Shown here piece by piece: positions 1-8,573 of a stretch of 64,000 nt of DNA. A model generated the notes under the pieces. The model worked only from the letters and a program-made list of their open reading frames with translations, made no database searches and was not told the origin of the DNA. A program made the translations under genes and the position numbers. Numbering within the stretch: position 1 is the first letter of the stretch; each line of letters opens with the position of its first letter. The DNA is from Sinanaerobacter sp. ZZT-01 (GTDB lineage Bacteria > Bacillota > Clostridia > Peptostreptococcales > Anaerovoracaceae), in NCBI RefSeq assembly GCF_035621135.1, contig NZ_CP141728.1:62001-126000 (forward strand), in the 5' to 3' direction.

Positions 1-487
1 TAGCGATACACTCAACCACTTTTAACCGTTTTCTTTTCGGAAGTTCCGCAATGACATCTGCTGCCTGATCGGCTCTTGCATAAGATAAAATCAGTGCAAT
101 CGTCTGCGGTCGCTCATGCTGAATAATCGCAATCAAGTTTTTACTATCGGTTTTACGAATAAATTCAAAAGAGCGAACTTTTAAGGTCTTTGTAACACGT
201 TCTAGCAAAAAATTTGCTGTTTGCGAGCCAAATGCTTTTTCAAGTATGGTTCTCGCATATTCCAGTCCCCCATCCGTTATTACTTTTTGTGTTAAACATA
301 ATTTATAAAAATCATCTAAGGCACTTTCCGTCTGTTCAGAGGATAAGTTACGAAGTCTTGCAACTTCAACGGTCAGCATTTCCAATTCATCCTCACTCAA
401 GTGCTTATAAATTTTTGATGCCTTTTCTGCTCCTAAAGCAATGATTACGGCAGCTGCCTTCTGCCCCGGCGTCAACTCAGTCGGCAT
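1..487 (-). CDS. fliG: Flagellar motor switch protein FliG, N-terminal part (runs off the window edge)
   Basis: FliG forms the C ring at the base of the flagellum, couples the MS ring (FliF) to the stator and carries the rotation switch. About 162 N-terminal residues are visible and the frame stays open to base 1. It starts with the FliF-binding region (LTPGQKAAAVIIALG), followed by the helical segment with IIQHERPQTIALILSY, typical of FliG. I chose the ATG at 487 because an AGGGAGG site lies 8 nt ahead; a second in-frame ATG two codons upstream is too close to that site. It overlaps the end of fliF by 11 bp, the usual coupled arrangement. Truncated only by the window. Confidence 0.95.
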   Translation of the reverse strand, partial: MPTELTPGQKAAAVIIALGAEKASKIYKHLSEDELEMLTVEVARLRNLSSEQTESALDDFYKLCLTQKVITDGGLEYARTILEKAFGSQTANFLLERVTKTLKVRSFEFIRKTDSKNLIAIIQHERPQTIALILSYARADQAADVIAELPKRKRLKVVECIA

Positions 488-2042
488 TTCCATCGCCTCC
501 CTTTAGCCAAGTTTTGATAAGCTGTGCTGATATTTCCGGGTTCTTATCCGCAAATTCCCGAATCTCACCTTTTAATTCCTGCTCTCTCGATTGTTTCAAT
601 TCATCCAGCTTAATCAATTCATCTATATCATTATTTTCATTAGTTCCTTCTTCCAAAGCAACTCCTTCTGCTTCTTTTTTCGCTTTAATCCGCCTTAGAA
701 TAAAGAATGCAATCAGTCCTGCAATCAAAAGGAATACTAGAATTCCAATTGCAATCGGCACAACCTTGCTTTTTCCCAACGTGCTGAGCAAGCCACTTGC
801 AGGCACAGTATCCTCTGTAACGCTTGCTCTAAAGACAGCGACCTTTTCATCTGCCATCTCCGTGTCGATTCCTGCAGTCGTAGCAACTAACCGTTTAATC
901 TCTGCCAATTCCGTTTTGCTTAGCTGCTTTGTATTGATAACAACTGCTACGGTTAAATCTGATACAACTCCAGAATCGCTTTGAATCTGCTCCTTTACCT
1001 TGCTTACCAAATAGTCAAAAGACTTGTTGTCCTTGTAATAAATCTCATTTCCGTCAGTTGTGATATTCGGATAAACCGGAACCTGTGCATTGCTGTCCGT
1101 TCCAACAACACCGGCAGATGCCGTACCTTCTCCGATGATTTCAACGTCGTTATCCTCTTTTGAAATAATCCCCTTTTGATCATCTGTACTTGGCAGATAA
1201 GTGATGATTTCTTTTATTTTTTTATCTACGTCCATCGTGCATTTTGCCGTTACACGAACCGAGTCCTCATCGAAAATAAGGGTTAAATTATGCAGAACTT
1301 TGTTCTGTATCGTATTTTCCATATCCCGTTCTAAAGCTAATTTCAGTTTGGAAGAACCTGTTTGCGAAAGATCGTACATAGAAGTCAGATCTCTTCCCGT
1401 GCTATCCGTAATAAGAACTTGCTCCGGCTGCATGTCCGGAATACTTCTTGCAACTAATCTTTGAATGCCTTGTACCTGTTCACTATCTAAAGTATCACCT
1501 TTTGTTATAATCACTACGCTCGCACTCGGCTCTACTTTTTCTTTTTCCAAAACATATTTTTGATCCTGACCGACCGCAATTGTTACTACTGCATCACTTA
1601 CACCGTCAAATAAACGAATTGTAGATGCCAAACGGTCTTGGAGTTCATAAATTTTATATGTATTTTTTTCAAAATCCGTTGCCATCATATCCACGTTTGA
1701 TGAAAATGTGTTATAGGTCAACCCGCTCTTCGGATACCCTTCCATAACCAGCTTCGCTCTTAATTCATCTACTTGCTTTTTAGGTACAGAAACATTACCA
1801 TTTTTATCATATTTTGCAGTGACATCTAATTCCTGTAAAGCCGTTACAATCTCCGACGCTTCCTGCTGATTCACTCCGGTAAACATCGTGTCATATGGCT
1901 TTGAATTCAACAATATCGTACAGATTATTGCGAACACAAAAATCGCAACAGCACTTCCTATGATAATATAACGGTTTCTATTGCTCAATTTACTATTAAT
2001 CTCTTTTATCTGTTCTATTATTTTATCAAATTTATCACGCAA
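477..2042 (-). CDS. fliF: Flagellar MS-ring protein FliF
   Basis: FliF multimerises in the cytoplasmic membrane to form the MS ring, the first part of the basal body, and surrounds the export gate. The 521 residues match the usual length. A first membrane segment lies near residues 25-47, followed by the periplasmic ring-building region with YTLQ-like secretin/YscJ fold (for example LVMEGYPKSGLTYNTF near 95-115), a second membrane segment near 437-459, and a charged cytosolic tail. The end (NPEISAQLIKTWLKGG) is the FliG-binding helix. It follows fliE by about 30 bp and overlaps fliG, so it belongs to the riboswitch-led flagellar operon. Confidence 0.97.
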   Translation of the reverse strand: MRDKFDKIIEQIKEINSKLSNRNRYIIIGSAVAIFVFAIICTILLNSKPYDTMFTGVNQQEASEIVTALQELDVTAKYDKNGNVSVPKKQVDELRAKLVMEGYPKSGLTYNTFSSNVDMMATDFEKNTYKIYELQDRLASTIRLFDGVSDAVVTIAVGQDQKYVLEKEKVEPSASVVIITKGDTLDSEQVQGIQRLVARSIPDMQPEQVLITDSTGRDLTSMYDLSQTGSSKLKLALERDMENTIQNKVLHNLTLIFDEDSVRVTAKCTMDVDKKIKEIITYLPSTDDQKGIISKEDNDVEIIGEGTASAGVVGTDSNAQVPVYPNITTDGNEIYYKDNKSFDYLVSKVKEQIQSDSGVVSDLTVAVVINTKQLSKTELAEIKRLVATTAGIDTEMADEKVAVFRASVTEDTVPASGLLSTLGKSKVVPIAIGILVFLLIAGLIAFFILRRIKAKKEAEGVALEEGTNENNDIDELIKLDELKQSREQELKGEIREFADKNPEISAQLIKTWLKGGDGNAD

Positions 2043-2071
2043 AAGCCATTCCTCATTCGTTCTTCTAATTT

Positions 2072-2374
2072 TTATAAGTTAATGCGCATCAACTCCGAAT
2101 AGGCATCCAGCGCTTTATTTCGCATCTCTACTAACAGCCTTCCGGAAAGGTAGGCTTTTGTAGAATTAATCCCTAAGGTATGCAGGTCATCCACATCCCC
2201 CAACGCCAAAGCTTCGGTGTCTCTAGCTACTTGATCTTCTGTTTCTCTTACATTATTAATTGCATTTTCAAAAATTGATTTAAATGGGGTGCCGCCAGAC
2301 ACCGCTTCTTTCTCTGTTTCCAGTTCTGGCATTTTCCCCATTCCATTTAGCGGTTGCATCGGTGTAATAAACAT
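2072..2374 (-). CDS. fliE: Flagellar hook-basal body protein FliE
   Basis: FliE is the small rod-base protein that joins the MS ring to the rod. It is about 100 residues here. The C-terminal end (KALDAYSELMRINL) is the family's conserved tail, preceded by a polar helix with NNVRETEDQVARDTE. The frame is open for 10 more codons upstream, but GGAGGAG lies 4 nt ahead of the ATG at 2374, so I start there. It sits between flgC and fliF in the standard order. Confidence 0.93.
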   Translation of the reverse strand: MFITPMQPLNGMGKMPELETEKEAVSGGTPFKSIFENAINNVRETEDQVARDTEALALGDVDDLHTLGINSTKAYLSGRLLVEMRNKALDAYSELMRINL

Positions 2375-2430
2375 TTTTCTCCTCCATTCGCTTTTTCGTA
2401 TCACATTTCATCTATTACTATAGCGAATGT

Positions 2431-2883
2431 TTATTTACCAACCTCTAAGGCTTTTGATGCCATTAACTTAACGGCATTGATTGCCGTGACATTCGCTTCG
2501 TAAGAACGTGAAGCGCTCATTGCGTCTATTGTTTCTTGTAAAATATTTACATTTGGTAAATTTACATAACCTCTCTCATCTGCATCCGGATGTGTTGGAT
2601 CGTAAACGGTTTTAAAAGGTGACTCATCTTCAATAATCTCGCTCACACGCACACCACCCACACCATTTCCTGATGCCGGCTGCTTTCCCAGTGCTCGGTT
2701 CATCAAAGATTTAAAATCCCCTTTTTCAATTGCTTCAAACGCTACCGTCTTTCTTCTATAAGGACCTCCTGATTCTGTTCTTGTCGTATCTCGATTCGTC
2801 AAGTTTTCTGAAATGATGCTCAACCGCAGTCGCTGAGCAGTCAAAGCAGAACCATTAATATTCAAAGTATTCAAAAATGCCAA
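2431..2883 (-). CDS. flgC: Flagellar basal-body rod protein FlgC (probable TTG start)
   Basis: FlgC is a proximal rod subunit exported by the flagellar type III system. The N-terminal rod motif (SALTAQRLRLSIISENLTN) and the C-terminal rod motif (SASRSYEANVTAINAVKLMA) are both present. Homologous starts read M-AFLxxLNxxGSALTAQ, so the TTG at 2883 fits best, with AAGGATGGTGG just ahead; an in-frame ATG at 2895 touches that site and is less likely, and the frame is open to 2925. It is the first gene after the c-di-GMP riboswitch. FlgB, which normally precedes FlgC, is not found upstream. Confidence 0.9.
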   Translation of the reverse strand: MAFLNTLNINGSALTAQRLRLSIISENLTNRDTTRTESGGPYRRKTVAFEAIEKGDFKSLMNRALGKQPASGNGVGGVRVSEIIEDESPFKTVYDPTHPDADERGYVNLPNVNILQETIDAMSASRSYEANVTAINAVKLMASKALEVGK

Positions 2884-2993
2884 ATCATCCACCATCCTTC
2901 TACAATAAATCATAAAATTTACCAATATTTCTACAAAAATGACTTTTTGTTAATTATTTATTAATATTATTTTACATTTTTCGCTACTTTATT

Positions 2994-3022
2994 ACAATAG
3001 GCATTCCTACATTTCCTATTGT
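2994..3022. repeat. Inverted repeat in the flgC leader
   Basis: An 8-bp perfect inverted repeat (ACAATAGG / CCTATTGT, 13-nt spacer) lies between the riboswitch terminator and flgC. It could fold as an additional hairpin in the long untranslated leader or be a protein site. No function can be assigned from sequence alone. Confidence 0.45.
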
Positions 3023-3052
3023 CAATATTTAATAAATAATTTTTAATGAAAC

Positions 3053-3085
3053 AAAAAAAAGCTCCAATCCTTACCAAATTGCAAC
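3053..3085 (-). terminator. Rho-independent terminator downstream of the c-di-GMP riboswitch
   Basis: On the minus strand a stem of about 9-11 pairs with one mismatch (arms GGTTGCAAT and ATTGGAGCT) is followed directly by eight T residues. It lies just downstream of the aptamer and upstream of flgC, which is the geometry of a transcription-terminating expression platform. This is similar in layout to the C. difficile riboswitch ahead of its flagellar operon. Confidence 0.7.
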
Positions 3086-3104
3086 CCATACTTTGATAAA
3101 AATT

Positions 3105-3200
3105 TTCTTTCGGAAACTGGCTGTCATAAGCGTATGCTCTTAGACCCTATAGCTTTGCGTCACTGCTTTTCAACAGTTTTGCCTTTGTCGAGAAATTCTT
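3105..3200 (-). ncRNA. c-di-GMP-I (GEMM-I) riboswitch aptamer
   Basis: The minus strand shows the hallmarks of the class I c-di-GMP aptamer: GGCAAA, a hairpin with a GAAA tetraloop (CTGTT-GAAA-AGCAG), the invariant GACGCAAAGC, then GGGTCTAAG (tetraloop-receptor side), a variable hairpin and GACAGCC closing the second helix. Outer arms AATTTCT and AGAAAATT can form the basal stem. It lies between a GGDEF gene and flgC. The following terminator suggests c-di-GMP controls read-through into the flagellar genes, most likely switching them off, although direction is inferred. Confidence 0.92.
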
Positions 3201-3223
3201 GACAAATATTTTATTTGTAAAAT

Positions 3224-3252
3224 AATATATCATATTCGATCTATTTTGTCAA
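3224..3252 (-). promoter_or_regulatory. Sigma-A type promoter for the riboswitch/flagellar transcript
   Basis: The minus strand carries TTGACA (3247-3252), a 17-bp spacer and TATATT (3224-3229), close to consensus, ending about 25 nt ahead of the aptamer. The flagellar operon therefore has its own promoter independent of the upstream cyclase gene. Confidence 0.8.
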
Positions 3253-3326
3253 TATATTCTAAATTATTACAAATTAAATGGGATTTTTCCAAAATTAATT
3301 TCTATTCTATGTAAAATTTGTTAATT

Positions 3327-4442
3327 CTATGTAAAAACAATCGTTCTGTCTTTTCCCAGTGCTTTTGCTTGATATAATGCATTATCTGCACGGTCGAACA
3401 AATCATCAGGACTGTCCCTTAAAAAATTCGATTGGGCAACACCGACGCTAAAAGTAACATTCTCATTATTCATCGAAGAAAAAGATAATCTTGAAAACTC
3501 TTTGCGAAAATAATCAATTTTTTCTGCTGCCGTTTCTTTCGTTGTCTCTCGAAATAAAATTGCAAACTCCTCACCTCCATAACGTGATGTAAATTCATTC
3601 TCCTCTGAAAAAAAGATACGAAGCATTTTAGATAGGCTTGTTAAGACCTCATTTCCGGTAGAGTGTCCATACGTATCGTTAATCTTTTTAAAATCATCCA
3701 AATCCATAATAGCAAGTGTTGTCGCTTTTCCCTTAGGTGTATCCTCATTTAATACTGTTTCAATATATGAAAAAAATGTATTTTGATTATAAAGACCGGT
3801 AAGAGGATCCTGCTTAACCTGTTCTCGCAGGCTCTCTTGCAGCCGATGACCGGATTTTAAATAAATCAAATTTTCTTTATTGTAGGAAATCAAAACTTGG
3901 CAGATCAGATAGGCTGCAAGCAAAACAGCATAAAATGCAGTTAAATTAATAAAAAAAAGTTCCAATGCCCCTCCTATATGAATAAAGGAACGCAGCCAGT
4001 TAACAGAAGAAAAAAACATACTGCTGAAAAAGACGATTCTCGTCTTTTTCGATTCACCAAATAATATTGTCACCATAATCGGTATGACATAGATTGCATA
4101 CACAATAAATACGGTATCGTGAAAATAGGTGATGACAAAACACATTACGATTCCAGTAAATAAAACCGCATCATTCTTTTGATCCGTAGTCCTATTTTTC
4201 GAATGTTGAAAGACAGATGAGAAAAAAACAGATACAAGATTAATGAATGAGGGAGTAAAAACATACTGCCTTAAATATTGGAATTCATTAACACTTTCGC
4301 TAAAAGCATATCGCATTTTTAAAACAGAAAAAACAGATAACTCGGTAAGAAACTCAATCAACACAATACCCCAAAAAAGGTTTGAGATCTGCATCCTTCT
4401 TCTCTCCAGAGTGTAATTCCACCTGTTATTCCGCTCCATCAT
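3327..4442 (-). CDS. Membrane-bound diguanylate cyclase (GGDEF)
   Basis: Predicted to condense two GTP into c-di-GMP. Residues 18-190 contain about six hydrophobic segments without a recognisable sensor fold. The GGDEF domain follows from about 212 (DPLTGLYNQ start motif, then MDLDDFKKINDTYGH with metal/GTP residues) and the active site is RYGGEEF with GGEEF at 289-293. No RxxD inhibitory site is seen five residues ahead of it, so product inhibition is probably weak. It overlaps the transglycosylase gene upstream by 17 bp, so the two are cotranscribed, and lies directly upstream of the c-di-GMP riboswitch on the same strand. Confidence 0.92.
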   Translation of the reverse strand: MMERNNRWNYTLERRRMQISNLFWGIVLIEFLTELSVFSVLKMRYAFSESVNEFQYLRQYVFTPSFINLVSVFFSSVFQHSKNRTTDQKNDAVLFTGIVMCFVITYFHDTVFIVYAIYVIPIMVTILFGESKKTRIVFFSSMFFSSVNWLRSFIHIGGALELFFINLTAFYAVLLAAYLICQVLISYNKENLIYLKSGHRLQESLREQVKQDPLTGLYNQNTFFSYIETVLNEDTPKGKATTLAIMDLDDFKKINDTYGHSTGNEVLTSLSKMLRIFFSEENEFTSRYGGEEFAILFRETTKETAAEKIDYFRKEFSRLSFSSMNNENVTFSVGVAQSNFLRDSPDDLFDRADNALYQAKALGKDRTIVFT

Positions 4443-5112
4443 TCATGTCTCCTATTTCGGTCAAACTTCCAAGCTTTTGACTAAGAATGTCGATTTGCAG
4501 CATTGCCTGTAGTAACTCGCTGTACGAAATCTGCTCTAACGAATCCATTTCTATTGCATCACCTGTTTTAAATGATATTCTGCTTGATGTCCTGCTTGCC
4601 GCCACGTTTTCTCCCATATAGCCGATTACTTTATTTATATAATTTTGTGTTTCCTTAAATGGGGGAACGCCGCCATATTTTTTAACATTTCCACTTCCGG
4701 CATTGTATGAAGCTAAAGTCAAATTGATATCTCCACTATACTGTTTTAACTTCTGCGCCAAGTAATTTGCCCCGCCGAAAATATTTTGTTCCGGGTCGAA
4801 AGCATCCTTTACTCCAAGTGCCGCAGCAGTCTCCGGCATTAACTGCATTACGCCTTGTGCACCGCATCTTGAAATTGCTTGTGTATTAAAATTGGATTCC
4901 GCCTTTGCTACCGCTTTTAAAAGATTCAGCGGAACTTGATATTCTTCAGCCGCACGTTCAAAGATAGAGTCTAAATCAATTTCTTTACCATCTGATGCTC
5001 CCATTTCTTTCTCTAAGAAATTTTGAAAATTGGAAGGCACTTTTTTATCCCGCTCTTTTGCTCTGACTGCTGCTGTATCATTTATACTTGCAAAATTAAT
5101 TACCTTACTCAT
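4426..5112 (-). CDS. SLT-family lytic transglycosylase, probably flagellum-associated
   Basis: Predicted to cleave peptidoglycan between MurNAc and GlcNAc. The Slt core begins near residue 50 with catalytic Glu72 in AVAKAESNFN, then GAQGVMQLMPETAAALGV, NIFGGANYLAQKLKQY and SYNAGSGNVKKYGG. The 45 residues ahead of the core are polar and there is no signal peptide, which fits clostridial flagellar-locus homologues and raises the possibility of export through the flagellar apparatus, as for FlgJ-type muramidases (inference). The last ~40 residues are an unassigned tail. Overlaps the cyclase gene by 17 bp. Confidence 0.9.
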   Translation of the reverse strand: MSKVINFASINDTAAVRAKERDKKVPSNFQNFLEKEMGASDGKEIDLDSIFERAAEEYQVPLNLLKAVAKAESNFNTQAISRCGAQGVMQLMPETAAALGVKDAFDPEQNIFGGANYLAQKLKQYSGDINLTLASYNAGSGNVKKYGGVPPFKETQNYINKVIGYMGENVAASRTSSRISFKTGDAIEMDSLEQISYSELLQAMLQIDILSQKLGSLTEIGDMNDGAE

Positions 5113-5281
5113 ACACTTCTCCTGATTCTTACTTTAACTTTTTCTATCTTACCGTTTTTGAGATATAAGAGCAACTAATTTTATTCATTTTATAACACAA
5201 TTCTACAATATAAAGCAAAATACTACATGAACAAATAAGCTTATTATTATTTCTTTTACAAGAATTCCTTAATCTAATTAT

Positions 5282-5316
5282 AGAAAAAGCCCATATTTTT
5301 TTATTCTGAGCTTTCT
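5282..5316 (-). terminator. Probable terminator of the polyamine operon
   Basis: On the minus strand just after the last polyamine gene, AGAAAGCTC and GGGCTTTTTCT can pair (about 9 pairs with a 2-nt bulge), and the 3' arm itself is T-rich. It is imperfect but placed as expected. Confidence 0.5.
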
Positions 5317-5324
5317 CTAATGAT

Positions 5325-6452
5325 TTAACTGAGACGACTTTTAAAATCTTCATATCCAAACGTCTTAATGACTTTTATATCTTCTGCTTCTCTTAATGCA
5401 ATAGATGGAAGATTCATGCCATTGAATGTATTATTCTTAACCATGGAATAAATCGCCATATCACAAAAACAGAGTTGATCGCCAATTTGCAATGGTTGAT
5501 CAAAGGAATAGTCCCCGATGAAATCTCCAGCTAAGCAGGTAGGTGCTCCTAAGCGGTACGTATATTTTTTCTCTCCCGGTTTACCCGCTCCAATTACTTC
5601 CGGACGATATGGCATCTCTAAAACATCCGGCATGTGACAAGCTGCCGATGTATCAACGATGGCAATCTCCATACCATTGTCAATTACATCCAATACCGTT
5701 GTTACTAAATACCCTGCATTCAGTGCGACTGCTTCACCGGGCTCCAAATAAACAGTCACACCATACCGTTCTTTCATACGATGAATCAATTGAACCAGCG
5801 TCTCAATATCATAATCCGAACGAGTAATATGATGTCCCCCACCGAAATTCAACCATTTCATTTTAGGGAGTATCTCTCCAAATTGTTTTTCAACTGCATC
5901 AATTGTTACTTTTAATGCATCTGAATTTTGTTCACATAATGTATGAAAATGAAGGCCACTTATACCCTCTGATTGATCTGAATGAAAATTCTTTTTTGTG
6001 ATCCCCATTCTGGAATAAGGAGAACAGGGATCATAAATTGCATGTCCTTCCTGCGTCGAGCATTCCGGGTTTATTCGAAGGCCGCACTCTTTTTTTAATT
6101 CCATCGCTTTCCGCTTATATTTCTCCCATTGAGAAAAAGAATTGAATATAATATGATCACAGATATTAAAAATCTCATCGATCTCTTCTTCTCTATAAGC
6201 TACTGAAAAAATATGATTTTCCAAACCCATATAGTCTGCTCCAAGCTTTGCTTCAAAAAGTCCGCTTGCTGTTGTTCCGCTAAGATACTTTCCGATCAGC
6301 GGATACACGGAAAACATGGAAAAGCATTTTTGTGCAAGTAAAATGCGGCAATCCGTTTCATCCATAACTTGTTTTAATATCTTTAAATTTTTCACCAGTC
6401 GTTCTTCATCAATTAAATAAAAAGGAGTAGCTATATTAAAATGTTTCATCAT
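5325..6452 (-). CDS. nspC: Carboxynorspermidine/carboxyspermidine decarboxylase
   Basis: PLP enzyme of the alanine-racemase fold that removes the carboxyl group from carboxy(nor)spermidine, giving (nor)spermidine. 375 residues, family length. The PLP lysine lies in LLAQKCFSMF near residue 42, followed by TTASGLFEAKLG; later motifs are LNFGGGHHITR (phosphate-binding glycines), EPGEAV, and CFCDMAIYSM near the C-terminus with the acidic and cysteine residues typical of this fold. It starts 14 bp after the carboxynorspermidine dehydrogenase gene, its usual partner. Last gene of the polyamine operon; RBS GGGAAGAG precedes a double ATG. Confidence 0.93.
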   Translation of the reverse strand: MMKHFNIATPFYLIDEERLVKNLKILKQVMDETDCRILLAQKCFSMFSVYPLIGKYLSGTTASGLFEAKLGADYMGLENHIFSVAYREEEIDEIFNICDHIIFNSFSQWEKYKRKAMELKKECGLRINPECSTQEGHAIYDPCSPYSRMGITKKNFHSDQSEGISGLHFHTLCEQNSDALKVTIDAVEKQFGEILPKMKWLNFGGGHHITRSDYDIETLVQLIHRMKERYGVTVYLEPGEAVALNAGYLVTTVLDVIDNGMEIAIVDTSAACHMPDVLEMPYRPEVIGAGKPGEKKYTYRLGAPTCLAGDFIGDYSFDQPLQIGDQLCFCDMAIYSMVKNNTFNGMNLPSIALREAEDIKVIKTFGYEDFKSRLS

Positions 6453-6465
6453 GATTCGCTCTTCC

Positions 6466-7668
6466 CTAATCCACTAATACCGGATTAAACTCTTCTTCCC
6501 ATGGAAGTCCCCATTGATTTAGCGCATCCATAAATGGATCGGGATCGAATTGCTCAATGTTAAAGACACCGTTTCCTTTCCATGTGCCGTTCATAATAAG
6601 CATCGCACCAATCATAGCCGGAACACCGGTGGTATAGCTGACTGCTTGTGAACCAACCTCTTTATAGCATTCCTGGTGGTCACAGATATTGTATAGATAG
6701 TAGGTTTTATCCTTTCCATCTTTCTTCCCTTTAAAAATACAGCCGATATTCGTTTTACCTACCGTTCTTGGTCCAAGACTGGATGGGTCCGGAAGCACAG
6801 CTTTTAAGAACTGAAGCGGCACAATCTGCTTTCCTTCAAACTCAATTGGTTCGATCGAAGTCATTCCAACATTTTCAAGGCACTTCAAGTGAGTAAGATA
6901 ACTTTGTCCAAAGGTCATAAAGAAACGAATTCTATGAATACCCTTAATATTGAGAGCTAATGATTCCAATTCTTCATGATGCAACAAATACATGTCTTTT
7001 TTCCCTACGCCTTTAAAGTTATATTCTCTTTTGATCTCCATCGGCTCTGTTTCAATCCATTTGCCATCTTCCCAATAGCTTCCATTGGCGGATACTTCAC
7101 GAATATTAATCTCAGGATTAAAGTTTGTTGCAAACGGATACCCATGATCGCCGCCATTGCAATCTAAAATATCGATTTCATTGATTTCATCAAAATGATG
7201 TTTCATTGCATATGCAGAAAATACACTGGTTACTCCCGGATCAAATCCACTACCGAGAAGAGCTGTAATCCCCGCTTCTTTGAATCGTTCCTGGTATGCC
7301 CATTGCCACTTATATTCAAATTTCGCCGTATCCAAAGGCTCATAATTTGCTGTATCAATGTAATGCGTCTTCGTTTCTAAGCATGCATCCATGATGGTTA
7401 AGTCTTGATATGGAAGTGCTAAATTCAATACAACCTTTGGTTTAAATTCATTGATTAATGCAACCAATTCCGCTACATTATCCGCATCTACCTGTGCCGT
7501 ATAAATCTTTGTTTTTGTCTTTCCTTCTAATTCACGCTTTAATTGGTCGCACTTACTTTTTGTACGGCTCGCGATCATAATTTCTTCAAAAACCGTACTG
7601 TTTTGACAGCATTTATGAATTGCGACACTCGCAACACCCCCACAGCCAATAATTAACGCCTTACCCAT
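6466..7668 (-). CDS. Carboxynorspermidine/carboxyspermidine dehydrogenase (saccharopine dehydrogenase family)
   Basis: Predicted to reductively join aspartate semialdehyde and a diamine (putrescine or diaminopropane) to give carboxyspermidine or carboxynorspermidine with NAD(P)H. 400 residues. Rossmann start ALIIGCGGVASVAIHKC at 4-20; central GSGFDPGVTSVFSAYAM and the conserved NGGDHGYPFATNF; late TTGVPAMIGAMLIMNG. Adjacent to the decarboxylase nspC, which fixes the assignment against lysine biosynthesis. Spacing to neighbours is 13-50 bp in one operon. Which diamine it uses cannot be read from the sequence. Confidence 0.92.
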   Translation of the reverse strand: MGKALIIGCGGVASVAIHKCCQNSTVFEEIMIASRTKSKCDQLKRELEGKTKTKIYTAQVDADNVAELVALINEFKPKVVLNLALPYQDLTIMDACLETKTHYIDTANYEPLDTAKFEYKWQWAYQERFKEAGITALLGSGFDPGVTSVFSAYAMKHHFDEINEIDILDCNGGDHGYPFATNFNPEINIREVSANGSYWEDGKWIETEPMEIKREYNFKGVGKKDMYLLHHEELESLALNIKGIHRIRFFMTFGQSYLTHLKCLENVGMTSIEPIEFEGKQIVPLQFLKAVLPDPSSLGPRTVGKTNIGCIFKGKKDGKDKTYYLYNICDHQECYKEVGSQAVSYTTGVPAMIGAMLIMNGTWKGNGVFNIEQFDPDPFMDALNQWGLPWEEEFNPVLVD

Positions 7669-7718
7669 TCTCTTTTCCTCCTTGTTCTTTCCTTTATTTT
7701 CTATATTTATAAAGTGAT

Positions 7719-8573
7719 TTATTTGCTCCCAACTGCCAGTAATAATTCTCGAAGTATTTTACAAGCAACCGCTGTAGACGCTCCACTAGGGTCATAAATC
7801 GGAGCTAATTCATTCACATCCATGCCGATAATGTCCAATGCAGCCACTTTTTTTATCGCCTCAAGCAATTCCATAAATGTAACACCACCCGCCTCTGGCG
7901 TTCCTGTTCCCGGGAAGACGGAAGGGTCCAGTACATCTAAATCAATGGTAAAATATACAGGATATCCCTGGCAGGCTGTTATTGCATCTTCTAAGCCTTC
8001 AAAAGAAAATTTGTTAAGGTTCGTGTGCTCTTTTGCCCATTGAAATTCCTCACGTTCTCCGCTTCGAATTCCAAATTGATGAATGCAGCCGTCACCTACC
8101 AAGTCCCATATCCTTCGAATTACAGAAGCATGTGACAAACGTTCACCCAAGTACGCTTCTCTCAAATCAGAATGCGCATCAAAATGAATGACACGAAGCT
8201 CTTTATAAGATTCAAACACCGCTTGTACTGCACCAAATGTCACTAGATGTTCTCCTCCAATCATGCAGGGAATTTTACTATCATGAATGATTTTATTCGT
8301 CGTTTCTTTAATTTGATCTAAAGCATTCAATGGATTTCCAAAGCTAAGTTCCAAGTCTCCACCGTCAAAAACATTGATTTCCTGTAAATCTTTATCCTGA
8401 TACGGACTATATGTTTCCAAACCAAAGGATTCACTTCGCATGGTTCTGCTTGCAAATCTCGTCCCGGGTCGAAACGAAGTTGTCGAATCAAACGGTGCTC
8501 CAAAGAGAACAATGCCCGCATCCTCGTACTCTGCATCGCATCCAATAAAGGTTTCTACGTTTTTATTCCACAT
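7719..8573 (-). CDS. speB: Agmatinase (ureohydrolase family)
   Basis: Mn-dependent hydrolysis of agmatine to putrescine and urea. 284 residues. The metal ligands are present in order: GGEHLVTFG (His), HFDAHSDLREAYLGERLSHAS (DAHSD) and FTIDLDVLDPSVFPGTGTPE (DxD). It overlaps speE by 11 bp. Being beside a biosynthetic arginine decarboxylase it is agmatinase rather than arginase. Because speE lies directly upstream, hydrolysis of N1-aminopropylagmatine, as in some thermophiles, is an alternative. Confidence 0.92.
   Translation of the reverse strand: MWNKNVETFIGCDAEYEDAGIVLFGAPFDSTTSFRPGTRFASRTMRSESFGLETYSPYQDKDLQEINVFDGGDLELSFGNPLNALDQIKETTNKIIHDSKIPCMIGGEHLVTFGAVQAVFESYKELRVIHFDAHSDLREAYLGERLSHASVIRRIWDLVGDGCIHQFGIRSGEREEFQWAKEHTNLNKFSFEGLEDAITACQGYPVYFTIDLDVLDPSVFPGTGTPEAGGVTFMELLEAIKKVAALDIIGMDVNELAPIYDPSGASTAVACKILRELLLAVGSK

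Noticed and set aside
514-984. Long plus-strand ORFs opposite fliF and other genes
   Set aside because: They mirror coding constraints of the real minus-strand genes and lack ribosome sites and family features.
5144-5359. 71-codon ORF between nspC and the transglycosylase
   Set aside because: It begins inside nspC in another frame, contains the operon terminator, and has no ribosome site.
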